Made by a program: the position numbers and the translations under genes
Notes under the pieces: model-generated
Database searches by the model: none
Told to the model about the DNA's origin: nothing
The model's input: the letters and a program-made list of their open reading frames with translations, nothing else
Shown here: piece after piece, positions 36,172-44,605 of the stretch
How positions within the stretch are numbered: position 1 is the first letter of the stretch
How the letters are laid out: each line of letters opens with the position of its first letter
NCBI RefSeq assembly: GCF_028464145.1
Contig: NZ_JAQPCG010000005.1
Coordinates: 310,001-374,000, forward strand
Reading direction: 5' to 3'
DNA from: Maribacter sp. PR1
GTDB lineage: Bacteria; Bacteroidota; Bacteroidia; Flavobacteriales; Flavobacteriaceae
Length of the DNA: 64,000 bases

Positions 36172-36279
36172 ATGCACGGCCATTCAAACACTATAATCTA
36201 TATTGTTGGAGGCATCGTGTTGCTTCATTTTGTCATCGGTATTGTTTGGTTGGCCCTTAAAATGACCAAGAAAAAATAA
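36172..36279 (+). CDS. 35-residue single-pass membrane micro-protein
   Basis: ATG 36172 to TAA 36277-36279 encodes a 35-residue protein beginning MHGHSNTIIYIVGG, one hydrophobic helix (about 8-29) and a basic end KMTKKK, which predicts an outside or short N-terminus and cytoplasmic tail. It lies between the BtuF-like gene and the cobalamin riboswitch, with its own -7 box. The two N-terminal His are notable but not proof of metal binding. I do not recognise a family. That it is expressed is inferred from codon integrity, the promoter box and position only. Confidence 0.55.
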   Translation: MHGHSNTIIYIVGGIVLLHFVIGIVWLALKMTKKK

Positions 36280-36324
36280 GATTGATAAAAAAAAATTCTA
36301 TTTTCGCCCCGAATCTTGGTTCAA

Positions 36325-36496
36325 TACAACTCGTTTTAGGTCGTATTGATTAAAAGGGAATCCGGTGAGAATCCGGAACTGTTCCCGCAACTGTAAGCTC
36401 AGCCGATTTTTCGGTACTTATCGTAAACTTCAAAACCACTGGTGTATACCGGGAAGGTGCTCGATAAGATGCAAGTCAGGAGACCTGCCAAATTCA
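36325..36496 (+). ncRNA. Cobalamin (AdoCbl-type) riboswitch
   Basis: The leader of the TonB receptor gene contains the hallmark stretches AAAAGGGAATCCGGTGAGAA and GGAACTGTTCCCGCAACTGT (36352-36393), the middle ACCACTG...GGGAAGG and the 3' block GCAAGTCAGGAGACCTGCC (36471-36489). These are the conserved paired and B12-box parts of Rfam class RF00174. In relatives, bound cobalamin blocks expression of B12 uptake genes. About 85 bp follow before the ATG, with TTTCGGGATAAAGGT (36514-36528), a region that often forms the expression platform. No intrinsic terminator is obvious, so control may be translational. Confidence 0.95.
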
Positions 36497-36579
36497 AACA
36501 AACTATAGTTAAACTTTCGGGATAAAGGTTTACGTATGGGGACAGACATACTATTCGCTCGAACAAGAGATTAAAAAAC

Positions 36580-38454
36580 ATGTACAAAAATTTGGTAGGT
36601 TTTAGTGCCATGGCTTTGCTATGCACTAATTCGATTGCTCAAGGCACACAACAGGACTCCATTAAACTTCAAGAATTAGATGAAGTGGTTGTAAGTGATT
36701 CCCGTTTTTCTTTAAAACGAGAAAATTCGGGAAAGACGGTCATTAAAATTTCGGCCAAGGAATTGGAAAGAAATCAAGGGAGAACGGTTGCCGAAATTAT
36801 CAACACTAAAAGTGGCCTGGAAGTTAGTGGAAGTAGAAGTTATCCTGGTCAAAATTTATCGGTTTTTGCTCGAGGAGGTAATAACCGTCAAGTCTTGGTT
36901 ATTATCGATGGTATTCAGGTTTCGGACCCTTCAAATGTTAACGCGGAGTATGATTTACGTTTATTAAGCCTTGCTCAAGTTGAGACTATCGAAATTATTA
37001 AGGGAGCATCGAGCACATTGTATGGAAATTCGGCGGCAACGGCCGTGATTAATATCACAACTAAAAAAGCCATAAAGGACGGTTTAAATTTGGAAGTAAT
37101 TTCCAATTGGGGAACCAATCAAACACAGAACAATCAGAACCATAATATTTCGGATATTTCAAACAATGTAACCGTTACGGGTAGAAAAAAAGGGCTTTCC
37201 TTTTTAACCTCTGTAGGCCATCAATTTACGGATGGACTTTCGGCCGCAATAGGGGAAGAAGAAGATGTATTTTCAAGGATAGATGGAAATATAAAGGTGG
37301 GGTACGAATTTTCAAATAGTTTTAAAATGGAGGGCTCGGCGTTCTATAACAAATTGAATTCCGATTATGATAATGGATTTCCGGTAGTGGACGCCGATTT
37401 TAGCTTTAACGGTGAACAGTCAAGATTTGCATTAACGAATACCTACCAATACAAAAAAGGAGAAATACGATTAAATACCGCCTTGAATCGGATTACAAGA
37501 AATTTTGTGTCCGACTTTCCCAATTTTTATGTTTCCAAATCCATTATACTGGACGTTTTCAACAAATACACGTTTAATGATAATATTTATACCATTGTAG
37601 GTCTGAATATAGTACAAGGTAAAACCGTATTTGCCGATGTAGAAAAAGTAAAAAATACCGACCCATACGCTAACCTAGTTTATGTAAGTGATTTTGGCCT
37701 TAATATTAATACTGGGGCGAGATGGAACAACCACAGTGCTTATGGGAGTAATTGGATTTACAACGTCAACCCCTCCTATAGATTTAAAATAAATAAGGGG
37801 TATCTAAAATTTTTTGGTTCGTATGCAACATCCTATATAGCTCCCAACCTGTCACAACTTTACGGCCCCTTTGGGGCAAATCCAGAATTGAATCCTGAAG
37901 AGGACACTACTATTGAGGGAGGGTTAGAATTTCAATATTCAGATAGATTAAGGTTTAGTGCTGTTTATTTCAATAGAGCTGAGGAGGGAAGAATAGATTA
38001 TATTGTTGTTGACCCGGATACTTTTGTAAGCCAATATAGAAACATCTCGGAAGATATTAACCTATTCGGTGTCGAGGTTGAATTATGGGCAAAACCGATG
38101 AGGAATTTTGAAGTTACCGCGAACTATACGCTTACCGACTCCAAAAATGAATTGGCCTTACGAATTCCCAGAAGCAAACTGAACGCACGTATATCCTATA
38201 TTATTAATAGTAAAGCGTATTTTTCAGCAGGGTATCAAAATGTTTCTGAACGTTCGGATACGGATTTTGCCACACTCTCCGACGTTGAGCTAGAATCCTT
38301 TGGACTAATTGATTTATATTACAAACAGGAGGTAAGTAAGCAGTTTAGTTTCTTTTTATCTATTGATAATGTATTGAACGAGGATTATGTTGAGATACTA
38401 AATTATACTACAAAAGGAAGAAATTTCAGAATCGGGATGCGTTTAAAAATTTAG
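36580..38454 (+). CDS. TonB-dependent outer-membrane vitamin B12 receptor (BtuB-like)
   Basis: A 624-residue TonB-dependent receptor. The signal peptide ends near TNSIAQ (residue 21). The TonB box region DEVVVSDSRFS and plug domain (LERNQGRTVAEIINTKSGLE, YDLRLLSLAQVETIEIIKGASSTLYG) fill residues 30-150, and a 22-strand barrel follows, ending in the aromatic C-terminal strand FRIGMRLKI. Its leader is a cobalamin riboswitch, so the ligand is very likely cobalamin or a corrinoid. It is divergent from the substrate-binding protein/permease/ATPase operon. The length is close to BtuB (about 614). The terminator at 38459 follows. Confidence 0.94.
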   Translation: MYKNLVGFSAMALLCTNSIAQGTQQDSIKLQELDEVVVSDSRFSLKRENSGKTVIKISAKELERNQGRTVAEIINTKSGLEVSGSRSYPGQNLSVFARGGNNRQVLVIIDGIQVSDPSNVNAEYDLRLLSLAQVETIEIIKGASSTLYGNSAATAVINITTKKAIKDGLNLEVISNWGTNQTQNNQNHNISDISNNVTVTGRKKGLSFLTSVGHQFTDGLSAAIGEEEDVFSRIDGNIKVGYEFSNSFKMEGSAFYNKLNSDYDNGFPVVDADFSFNGEQSRFALTNTYQYKKGEIRLNTALNRITRNFVSDFPNFYVSKSIILDVFNKYTFNDNIYTIVGLNIVQGKTVFADVEKVKNTDPYANLVYVSDFGLNINTGARWNNHSAYGSNWIYNVNPSYRFKINKGYLKFFGSYATSYIAPNLSQLYGPFGANPELNPEEDTTIEGGLEFQYSDRLRFSAVYFNRAEEGRIDYIVVDPDTFVSQYRNISEDINLFGVEVELWAKPMRNFEVTANYTLTDSKNELALRIPRSKLNARISYIINSKAYFSAGYQNVSERSDTDFATLSDVELESFGLIDLYYKQEVSKQFSFFLSIDNVLNEDYVEILNYTTKGRNFRIGMRLKI

Positions 38455-38458
38455 AAAT

Positions 38459-38491
38459 AAAAAAGGGCGGTCATTCAGACCGCCCTTTTTT
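38459..38491. terminator. Bidirectional terminator between the B12 receptor and an S41 protease gene
   Basis: GGGCGGTC and GACCGCCC arms, extended by A and T runs, enclose the loop ATTCA. It serves both convergent genes. Confidence 0.85.
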
Positions 38492-38505
38492 CTATTCCCA
38501 TATAT

Positions 38506-39972
38506 TTAATCCAAAGTTATAACATGATCATATACAGTGTCATCAATCATTTTGTCCTTGAAAGGACTAAACATTTTAGAACTGGTCATTATCTCGATAG
38601 GATTTTCAACAGTAAAACTCCTTTTACCTGTAGCACCTGTTATCTCTTGAATGGCACGCGCCAATAAAGGTTCATTCTGGTCACCCAAAATACCTAGATT
38701 ACCAAAATCTTCTTTTAAGGCAATATCAGGTACCAGACCATCCGTATAATCAAAAAAACCATCTGCATTTTCATTTCTTCCTAGCAGGGGTTGAATGGCC
38801 CATTGATTGTCGGAGTTTATTTTGTTTACCCTTGTAGGTGTATACAAGTATGAGTTCTCACGATCATCTACAAGAGTAGTGGAGAATTCGTTTTTACCTC
38901 TGGTTACATCCCCTATTTGTATTACATCGATATAGGGTTCTAAACTATTAATGAGTAACTCACTTGCCGAAGCGGAACTTGCCGTTGTCAATACATAAAG
39001 CTTACTTAGACCTAACGGGTCTATGGTATTACTTCCTACACGATCTGTAAAGTTAACCACTAATTGAGTTTCCGTTAATTGATCCTGAATCTTGTCATTA
39101 TACCTTTTTCTCAAAAAGATATTATCATCATTCGTATCGTATATCATACTTGCCAATACACGCGTAGTATTGACCGATCCACCGGGATTATACCTTAAAT
39201 CTACGATTAACTCTGTAATACCAAGGTTTTTAAGACCCTGTATAGCTTCATATAGGTCGGTATCATACTCATTCGTAAACTGGTTGTACATTAAATAACC
39301 AATGGTAATTCCGTTGATTTCAAATGATTTGGAAATAAAAACTGGATTTTCTGCCAATGCCGCTTCCTTGGTCAAAGATACCTCCCTATCATTTTGTATA
39401 ATATTACCATTGGCAAAGTCGGCCATATTCAAAACATAAGTATCGTTTTCTCCAAACAATAAATCGATGTAATTGTTTATGTTCAAGGTGACACCGTCCA
39501 CACCTGTGAACAAGTCTCCTCTCTCAATTTCCTTTGTGGATGCATCCGAATTGGGTACAATATAGCGGACATATCCAAAAATCTCTTCACTATCCGCTTT
39601 TCTGACCAAGCCAAATTCAAGGCCATTACTTCTCGATATTCCTGCTAGGGAATTTGTTAGTTCCCGGTAATCGGAATTATAGAAGCTAAAACGGTCCTCG
39701 ATATAAAGGAGTTTATTGTCAAAAAAAACGCCGGGTTCTTCTTCCGATTCTAAAAACTCGGTATAGTTTTCTGCATCTTGAAACCGGTCATCAGCCAAAT
39801 CCGGAACATCGGCCTGCCAAAAGTACCAGAAGTTCATCGCCTTCCACATAAAGTTTTGAACAGGCACGTCCGCAGAAGGAATTGGATCTATAGTTTTTGG
39901 AATGCTTAGTTCCTCATCCTTGGAACAGGAAAGTAAACTAATGACAAAAATTAGGGTTAAGAACCTTTTCAT
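38506..39972 (-). CDS. S41-family peptidase lipoprotein, copy 1
   Basis: A 488-residue exported protease with the lipoprotein signal MKRFLTLIFVISLLSC (Cys16). The N-terminal cap, a degenerate PDZ-like part (ERGDLFTGVDGVTLNINNYI) and the tail-specific-protease core follow. The core has the catalytic Ser region SSASASELLINSLEP and Lys in IGDVTRGKNEFST, as in C-terminal processing proteases. It lies in tandem with a close paralog just upstream (28 bp), with the same order of blocks. Substrates are unknown. The convergent terminator marks the end of the pair. Confidence 0.9.
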   Translation of the reverse strand: MKRFLTLIFVISLLSCSKDEELSIPKTIDPIPSADVPVQNFMWKAMNFWYFWQADVPDLADDRFQDAENYTEFLESEEEPGVFFDNKLLYIEDRFSFYNSDYRELTNSLAGISRSNGLEFGLVRKADSEEIFGYVRYIVPNSDASTKEIERGDLFTGVDGVTLNINNYIDLLFGENDTYVLNMADFANGNIIQNDREVSLTKEAALAENPVFISKSFEINGITIGYLMYNQFTNEYDTDLYEAIQGLKNLGITELIVDLRYNPGGSVNTTRVLASMIYDTNDDNIFLRKRYNDKIQDQLTETQLVVNFTDRVGSNTIDPLGLSKLYVLTTASSASASELLINSLEPYIDVIQIGDVTRGKNEFSTTLVDDRENSYLYTPTRVNKINSDNQWAIQPLLGRNENADGFFDYTDGLVPDIALKEDFGNLGILGDQNEPLLARAIQEITGATGKRSFTVENPIEIMTSSKMFSPFKDKMIDDTVYDHVITLD

Positions 39973-39999
39973 AGTAGGTAGAACTGGATATATCTAAAT

Positions 40000-41526
40000 T
40001 TATTTTACCTTCTTAAAGGCATTTTTTAAAGACTCCGATACATTATCCAATATTAGGGCGCTGTTTCGGTCATCGTAGAGTTTTGAACTGGAAATCAGGT
40101 TGACCGGCATTAGAACTTCAAAACTTCTTTTCGCACCAGTACCTGTTATTTCCTGTATGGCTCTTGCCAATAAAGGTTCATTGGGGTCGCCCAAGGTACC
40201 AAGATTGGTAACATCCTCTTCCAATTCAATATCAGGTATTAAACCCTCAGCATAATTTGAAAAACCGGCACTATTTTCTACCCGGCTTACGATAGGTTGT
40301 AATGCCCATTGATTTTCTGGGTTTATTTGGTCCTCTCTTTCCGGATCATAAAAATTTCCATTTTCTGGATCATCCACGAAGGTTATAGATCCTTGGTTTT
40401 TACCAACTGTTGTTGTTCCAATATGAACAACATTCATGTAAGGTTCCAAGCCTACCATTACCAATTCACTTGCGGATGCCGAGGCGCCAGTAGCTAGAAC
40501 ATATACATTGGTAAGGTTTAAAGTGTTCAAAGCGGCGTTTGAATTTCCATTGAAGGTGCCCGTGGTTTCTACAAAATTATTATCCAATTCCCCAGGTTCG
40601 AACAAAGCCTGCACTTTGTCATTGTACCTTGTCCTATACAGTAAATCGCTAGTATTTGTACCATAAATAAGGCTAGCCAATATTTGGGCCGTTGTTCCTC
40701 GTCCACCGGAATTATACCGGAGGTCTAAAACCAAGTCGGTAATATTCTCGCTTTTAAAATCTCCAAAAACTTGATTCAGTGCTTCGCCCGATCCTGGCGT
40801 AAAAGAATTGTACATAAGGTACCCAATTCTTTTGTCACTCACATTCAATACCGTACTGGCAAGAATAGGGTCTTCTTCCAAACCTTCTTCCTTTGTAAGG
40901 GAAACCTCTTTTCCATTGGGACTTATCGTATTATTTTCGATAGTGGCCATATTAAGGATATAGGTATCATTATCCCCAAAAAGTAAATCTATATAATTGT
41001 TTACCGTTAGATCGGTACCGTTAACCCCTATAAAATAATCTCCTCTCTTAATATCTTTCGTGGAAGCGTCAGAATCCTTAATAACATATTCTACAAACCC
41101 AAATACATCATCTGAACTGCCAATTCTAGATAGCCCAAATTCAAGGCCATTACTTTTTGAAATTCCAGATAATAAATTGGTTAATTCGGTATAATCATCA
41201 CTATAAAAGGTAAACCGATCTTCTGAAAATAAGAGTTCGTCCAATAGAAAATTTTCTGGGTCTGGATGCGAAGCCAAATAAGTTTCGTACTCCGTTTGAG
41301 TGGAAAAACGGTCATCCGCCAAAACAGGAACATCTGCCTGCCAAAAATAATAATTGTTTAAGGTCTGCCACATAAAATTTTGTATCTGGATATCAACCTC
41401 TTCTTCGATTACTTCTTCCTCAACAACTTCTTCTTCTACTTCTTCAATAATAGGGTCGTCATCGTTCTTATTACAAGATTCGGCGACAATTCCAATAAAC
41501 AATAAAAACACTAAATATTTCTTCAT
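40000..41526 (-). CDS. S41-family peptidase lipoprotein, copy 2
   Basis: This 508-residue paralog of the next gene downstream has a lipoprotein signal ending SC at residue 18, then an unusually acidic Glu/Val linker at 25-47. Shared blocks include NFMWQTLNNYYFWQADVPVL, RSNGLEFGL/KSNGLEFGL, the Ser region GASASASELVMVGLEP and the Lys region GTTTVGKNQGS. The pair arose by tandem duplication. Both are likely outer-membrane or periplasmic lipoproteins cutting unknown substrates. No consensus -7 box was seen in the 226 bp between it and the divergent sigma gene. Confidence 0.9.
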   Translation of the reverse strand: MKKYLVFLLFIGIVAESCNKNDDDPIIEEVEEEVVEEEVIEEEVDIQIQNFMWQTLNNYYFWQADVPVLADDRFSTQTEYETYLASHPDPENFLLDELLFSEDRFTFYSDDYTELTNLLSGISKSNGLEFGLSRIGSSDDVFGFVEYVIKDSDASTKDIKRGDYFIGVNGTDLTVNNYIDLLFGDNDTYILNMATIENNTISPNGKEVSLTKEEGLEEDPILASTVLNVSDKRIGYLMYNSFTPGSGEALNQVFGDFKSENITDLVLDLRYNSGGRGTTAQILASLIYGTNTSDLLYRTRYNDKVQALFEPGELDNNFVETTGTFNGNSNAALNTLNLTNVYVLATGASASASELVMVGLEPYMNVVHIGTTTVGKNQGSITFVDDPENGNFYDPEREDQINPENQWALQPIVSRVENSAGFSNYAEGLIPDIELEEDVTNLGTLGDPNEPLLARAIQEITGTGAKRSFEVLMPVNLISSSKLYDDRNSALILDNVSESLKNAFKKVK

Positions 41527-41752
41527 AGCAATTTTTTTAATCTATCCACTTTCAATTATTGTACCATTATAATTCTAATACTTGAAATTGTAGACTTTAA
41601 GCAATTTTTTTATAGTTACGTATTAATGCTTGCAAATGGATGTTAAATTTACTTACATGGAAGTGAATAAAAAATTTATTGTAACAAAATTCGTTGAATA
41701 TCGTCTTCCTTATATAAACCGTTAATAAGGTTTTTGAACAACTAAACCAGAA

Positions 41753-42265
41753 ATGAAACAAGCTGAATTTTTAAACGTGGTAATGCCCTTTAAGGATAAG
41801 CTATACCGACTGGCAAAACGACTTTTAGTATCTAGTGAAGAAGCTGAGGATGCTACACAGGAGATTTTGCTAAAACTTTGGTCTAAGAAAAAGGCAATGG
41901 AATCATATAACAATGTGGAAGCGTTTGCCATGACCATGACCAAGAATTTTTGTCTGGACCGATTGAAATCGAAACAAGCAGGTAATTTGAAATTGGTTCA
42001 TAGTAATTACGGGGATGAAGGAGCGACTTCCCTACAGAAACAAGTAGAGGCTAGAGATAGTATAAGTTGGGTCGAAAAAATTATGGAAGAATTACCGGAA
42101 CAACAAAAAATGGTACTTCAATTAAGAGATGTAGAACAGTATGATTACGATGAAATTGAGGAATTACTGGGAATGAAACCAACGGCCATAAGAGTGGCGC
42201 TCTCAAGAGCCAGAAAAACAGTAAGAGAAAAATTAATGCAAAAACATAGTTATGGAATCGGATAA
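41753..42265 (+). CDS. ECF-type RNA polymerase sigma factor, second system
   Basis: A 170-residue sigma factor with region 2 (KLYRLAKRLLVSSEEAEDATQEILLKLW, NVEAFAMTMTKNFCLD) and region 4 (LPEQQKMVLQLRDVEQYDYDEIEELL, MKPTAIRVALSRARK). It is distinct from the sigma at 11406. It overlaps the next gene by 14 bp, and three DUF4252 genes follow, so it likely controls its own operon. The region upstream (41527-41752) holds no TAnnTTTG match, consistent with autoregulation by an ECF-type promoter, which I cannot identify. Confidence 0.93.
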   Translation: MKQAEFLNVVMPFKDKLYRLAKRLLVSSEEAEDATQEILLKLWSKKKAMESYNNVEAFAMTMTKNFCLDRLKSKQAGNLKLVHSNYGDEGATSLQKQVEARDSISWVEKIMEELPEQQKMVLQLRDVEQYDYDEIEELLGMKPTAIRVALSRARKTVREKLMQKHSYGIG

Positions 42266-42686
42266 AGTGGAAAAATTAATAGAGAAGTATTTTGAAGCTA
42301 GCACTACGTTGGCAGAGGAAGAAAAACTAAAGGAATATTTTTCAAAACAGGATATTCCAACACATTTAGAGCGGTACGCTCCTATGTTTCAATATTTTGC
42401 CATTGCAAAGGAGGAACGTTTTACAAAGCAGGTCCCACTAAAACCTAGAAGAAATTTTTACAAGTGGGCTTCCGTTGCAGCTGTAGCAGTTTTAGCTTTT
42501 GGAATTTATTTTGGCAATGATTACCGTCAACAGAAGCAAGCGGAACAAGAAAAGGCGCTTTTGGCCTACAATCAAACAAAAAAGGCATTTGCCCTGTTAG
42601 CAGAGAATTTTAATAAAGGTGCCGAAAAGGTTGCTTACTTGAACGAGTTTCAAGAAGCAAAAGAGAAAATTTACAATAACAATTAA
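42252..42686 (+). CDS. Small membrane protein with probable anti-sigma role
   Basis: A 144-residue protein: an acidic N-terminal cytoplasmic helix region (1-70, KVEKLIEKYFEASTTLAEEEKL), one membrane helix at about 74-92 (ASVAAVAVLAFGIYFG) and a charged extracytoplasmic tail of about 50 residues with predicted helix (AYNQTKKAFALLAENFNKG). No zinc anti-sigma HxxxCxxC motif is present. The 14-bp overlap with the sigma gene and the topology suggest an anti-sigma; this is inference. Confidence 0.78.
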   Translation: MESDKVEKLIEKYFEASTTLAEEEKLKEYFSKQDIPTHLERYAPMFQYFAIAKEERFTKQVPLKPRRNFYKWASVAAVAVLAFGIYFGNDYRQQKQAEQEKALLAYNQTKKAFALLAENFNKGAEKVAYLNEFQEAKEKIYNNN

Positions 42687-42694
42687 AAATTAAA

Positions 42695-43249
42695 ATGAAA
42701 TCGATGAAAAAGATAATAATCACAACAGTTATGGCATTGGTATGTTATACCGGGTTTTCACAGTCCATGTTCGACAAGTACGAGGATTTGGATAATGTAA
42801 GTGCCGTGGTCGTAAACCAAAGTATGTTCAGGTTACTGGCCAATATAGATGTAGAAGTAGATGATCCTGAGGCAAAAGACTTTATGGACATTGCCAAGAG
42901 CCTTAAAAACCTTAAGGTATTTATTACGGAGGATAAAAAGATATCTGCCGATATGAAAAACTCTATGGACAGTTACCTTAGGTCTAACTCATTGGAAGAG
43001 TTAATGCGGGTCAAGGACAAGGACGCCAATGTAAAGTTTTATATAAAGGAAGGCAAGGACGAAGACCACGTAAGTGAACTGCTTATGTTCGTAACCGGAA
43101 TCAGTAATTCGGACGTTGAGGTTAACGGAAGAAAATTTGAAACCGTCCTATTGTCCCTAACAGGAGATATAGACCTTAACAAAATAGGTTCCCTTACCAG
43201 TAAAATGAACCTTCCAGAAGAGTTGAACGAAGCTGGAAAGAAAAATTAA
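42695..43249 (+). CDS. DUF4252-domain protein, copy 1
   Basis: A 184-residue exported protein with signal peptide ending near YTGFSQ (residue 23). The body matches its downstream neighbour over most of its length: SMFDKYEDLDNVSAVVVN, LEELMRVKDKDANVKFYI, DHVSELLMFV and LTGDIDLNKIGSLTSKM. This is the DUF4252 family of Bacteroidota, of unknown function. It follows the sigma/anti-sigma pair by 8 bp and starts a run of three paralogs, so it is probably part of that regulon. Confidence 0.87.
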   Translation: MKSMKKIIITTVMALVCYTGFSQSMFDKYEDLDNVSAVVVNQSMFRLLANIDVEVDDPEAKDFMDIAKSLKNLKVFITEDKKISADMKNSMDSYLRSNSLEELMRVKDKDANVKFYIKEGKDEDHVSELLMFVTGISNSDVEVNGRKFETVLLSLTGDIDLNKIGSLTSKMNLPEELNEAGKKN

Positions 43250-43292
43250 ATTTTAATAATAATTCATCAATAACAATCAAAAAACAACAGTC

Positions 43293-43838
43293 ATGAAAAA
43301 ATTAGCAGTAGTATTTTTAATAGCCGTATTACCATCATTAGGTTTTTCACAATCTATTTTTGACAAATACGAGGATATGGACAATGTAGGATCTGTAATC
43401 GTAAACAAGGGGATGATAGACCTAGTTTCCAAAATTGGAGCTATGGATGATGATGAGGACGCTCGGGAGTTTCTTGAGATTGCCCAAGGTCTTCAAGGTG
43501 TAAAGGTATTTATGACGGAGGACGAATCAGTATCCCTGGACATGTCCCAAACCGTAAAGAAATATCTAAAAAGCGCCAAGCTTGAAGAGTTGATGCGAGT
43601 TAAAGACAAAGACGTCAATGTTAAATTCTACATCAAAAACGGAAAGAAAAAGGACCATGTCACCGAATTGCTTATGTTCGTTTCTGGAATGAACAACGTT
43701 GAAATAGGGCATAATGGAAGAAAATTGGAAACAGTTTTGGTAAGTTTAACCGGTGATATTGATTTAAATAAAATAGGATCAATAACAGATAAAATGGACC
43801 TGCCTAAAGATCTGAACAAGGCAGGTGGAAGTAGATAG
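43293..43838 (+). CDS. DUF4252-domain protein, copy 2
   Basis: A 181-residue close paralog of the preceding gene, with a signal peptide ending near LGFSQ (residue 20) and the same SIFDKYEDMDNVGSVIVN, LEELMRVKDKDVNVKFYI and LTGDIDLNKIGSITDKM blocks. It lacks a lipobox Cys and so should be soluble in the periplasm. Tandem duplication is evident. Function is unknown. Confidence 0.87.
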   Translation: MKKLAVVFLIAVLPSLGFSQSIFDKYEDMDNVGSVIVNKGMIDLVSKIGAMDDDEDAREFLEIAQGLQGVKVFMTEDESVSLDMSQTVKKYLKSAKLEELMRVKDKDVNVKFYIKNGKKKDHVTELLMFVSGMNNVEIGHNGRKLETVLVSLTGDIDLNKIGSITDKMDLPKDLNKAGGSR

Positions 43839-43911
43839 GAGATAAAATAGTATAGAGCGGACATCCAAAAAAGTGGATTGTCTGCTCTATATTTAATTAA
43901 AAAAAAGACAG

Positions 43912-44451
43912 ATGAAAAAAATTAGAAACTTTGTTGCAATAGTAATGATAATCGTCTTAAGCGGCTGTTCATCTACGCAAAGTCTACAAGAGTATTATAT
44001 AGATAATACCGAGAATCCAAATTTTCTTCATTTGGATGTACCTACAAGTATCTTGAACCTTGAAAAAGCAGATCTTACGGAAATTCAAAGAACTGCGCTT
44101 TCTTCCCTTAAGAAACTCAATATTTTGGCATTTAAAAAAACTGTTGATAACACTGCGGATTATAAAGTAGAAAAGCAGCAGGTAAAGGCCATACTTTCAG
44201 GAGATAGCTATACTGAGCTTATGAAAATGAATACGGATTTTGGTAGAGCAACCATCAAATATTTAGGTGAGGACGATGCTATTGATGAAGTTATTATTTA
44301 TGGAGATAATGACGATAAAGGTTTTGCCTTAATACGCGTTTTGGGTAATGATATGAATCCTGCACATTTCATACAACTCTTACAGGCGGTTCAGAAATCG
44401 GATTATAATGGAGAAGGCCTGGGAGAATTAAGCTCTTTTTTCAAAGGATAA
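43912..44451 (+). CDS. DUF4252-like lipoprotein, copy 3 (divergent)
   Basis: A 179-residue paralog that differs from the first two in having a lipoprotein signal (VMIIVLSGCSS, Cys at residue 19). The DUF4252 pattern is weaker but visible in SYTELMKMNTDFGRATIKYL and DEVIIYGDNDDKGFALIRVLG. The membrane anchor suggests a different place in the envelope from copies 1 and 2. It is 73 bp after copy 2, with a short AT-rich gap. Function is unknown. Confidence 0.78.
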   Translation: MKKIRNFVAIVMIIVLSGCSSTQSLQEYYIDNTENPNFLHLDVPTSILNLEKADLTEIQRTALSSLKKLNILAFKKTVDNTADYKVEKQQVKAILSGDSYTELMKMNTDFGRATIKYLGEDDAIDEVIIYGDNDDKGFALIRVLGNDMNPAHFIQLLQAVQKSDYNGEGLGELSSFFKG

Positions 44452-44605
44452 GAAATTAAGTATAGATTTTATACGGGCCTCATAAATAGGAATATTTATA
44501 GGGCCTTTCATTTTTAAATTCATAGCCTTGCTTTAATTTTTGTGACCTTCTAAGTATATTGGTGTCCAATAAATTAGAAGAATAATCACTAAACACTATT
44601 AAAAC

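Noticed and set aside
41527-41752. Possible promoter of the second ECF locus in the S41/sigma intergenic gap
   Set aside because: No TAnnTTTG box and no recognisable ECF motif could be defended from one copy.
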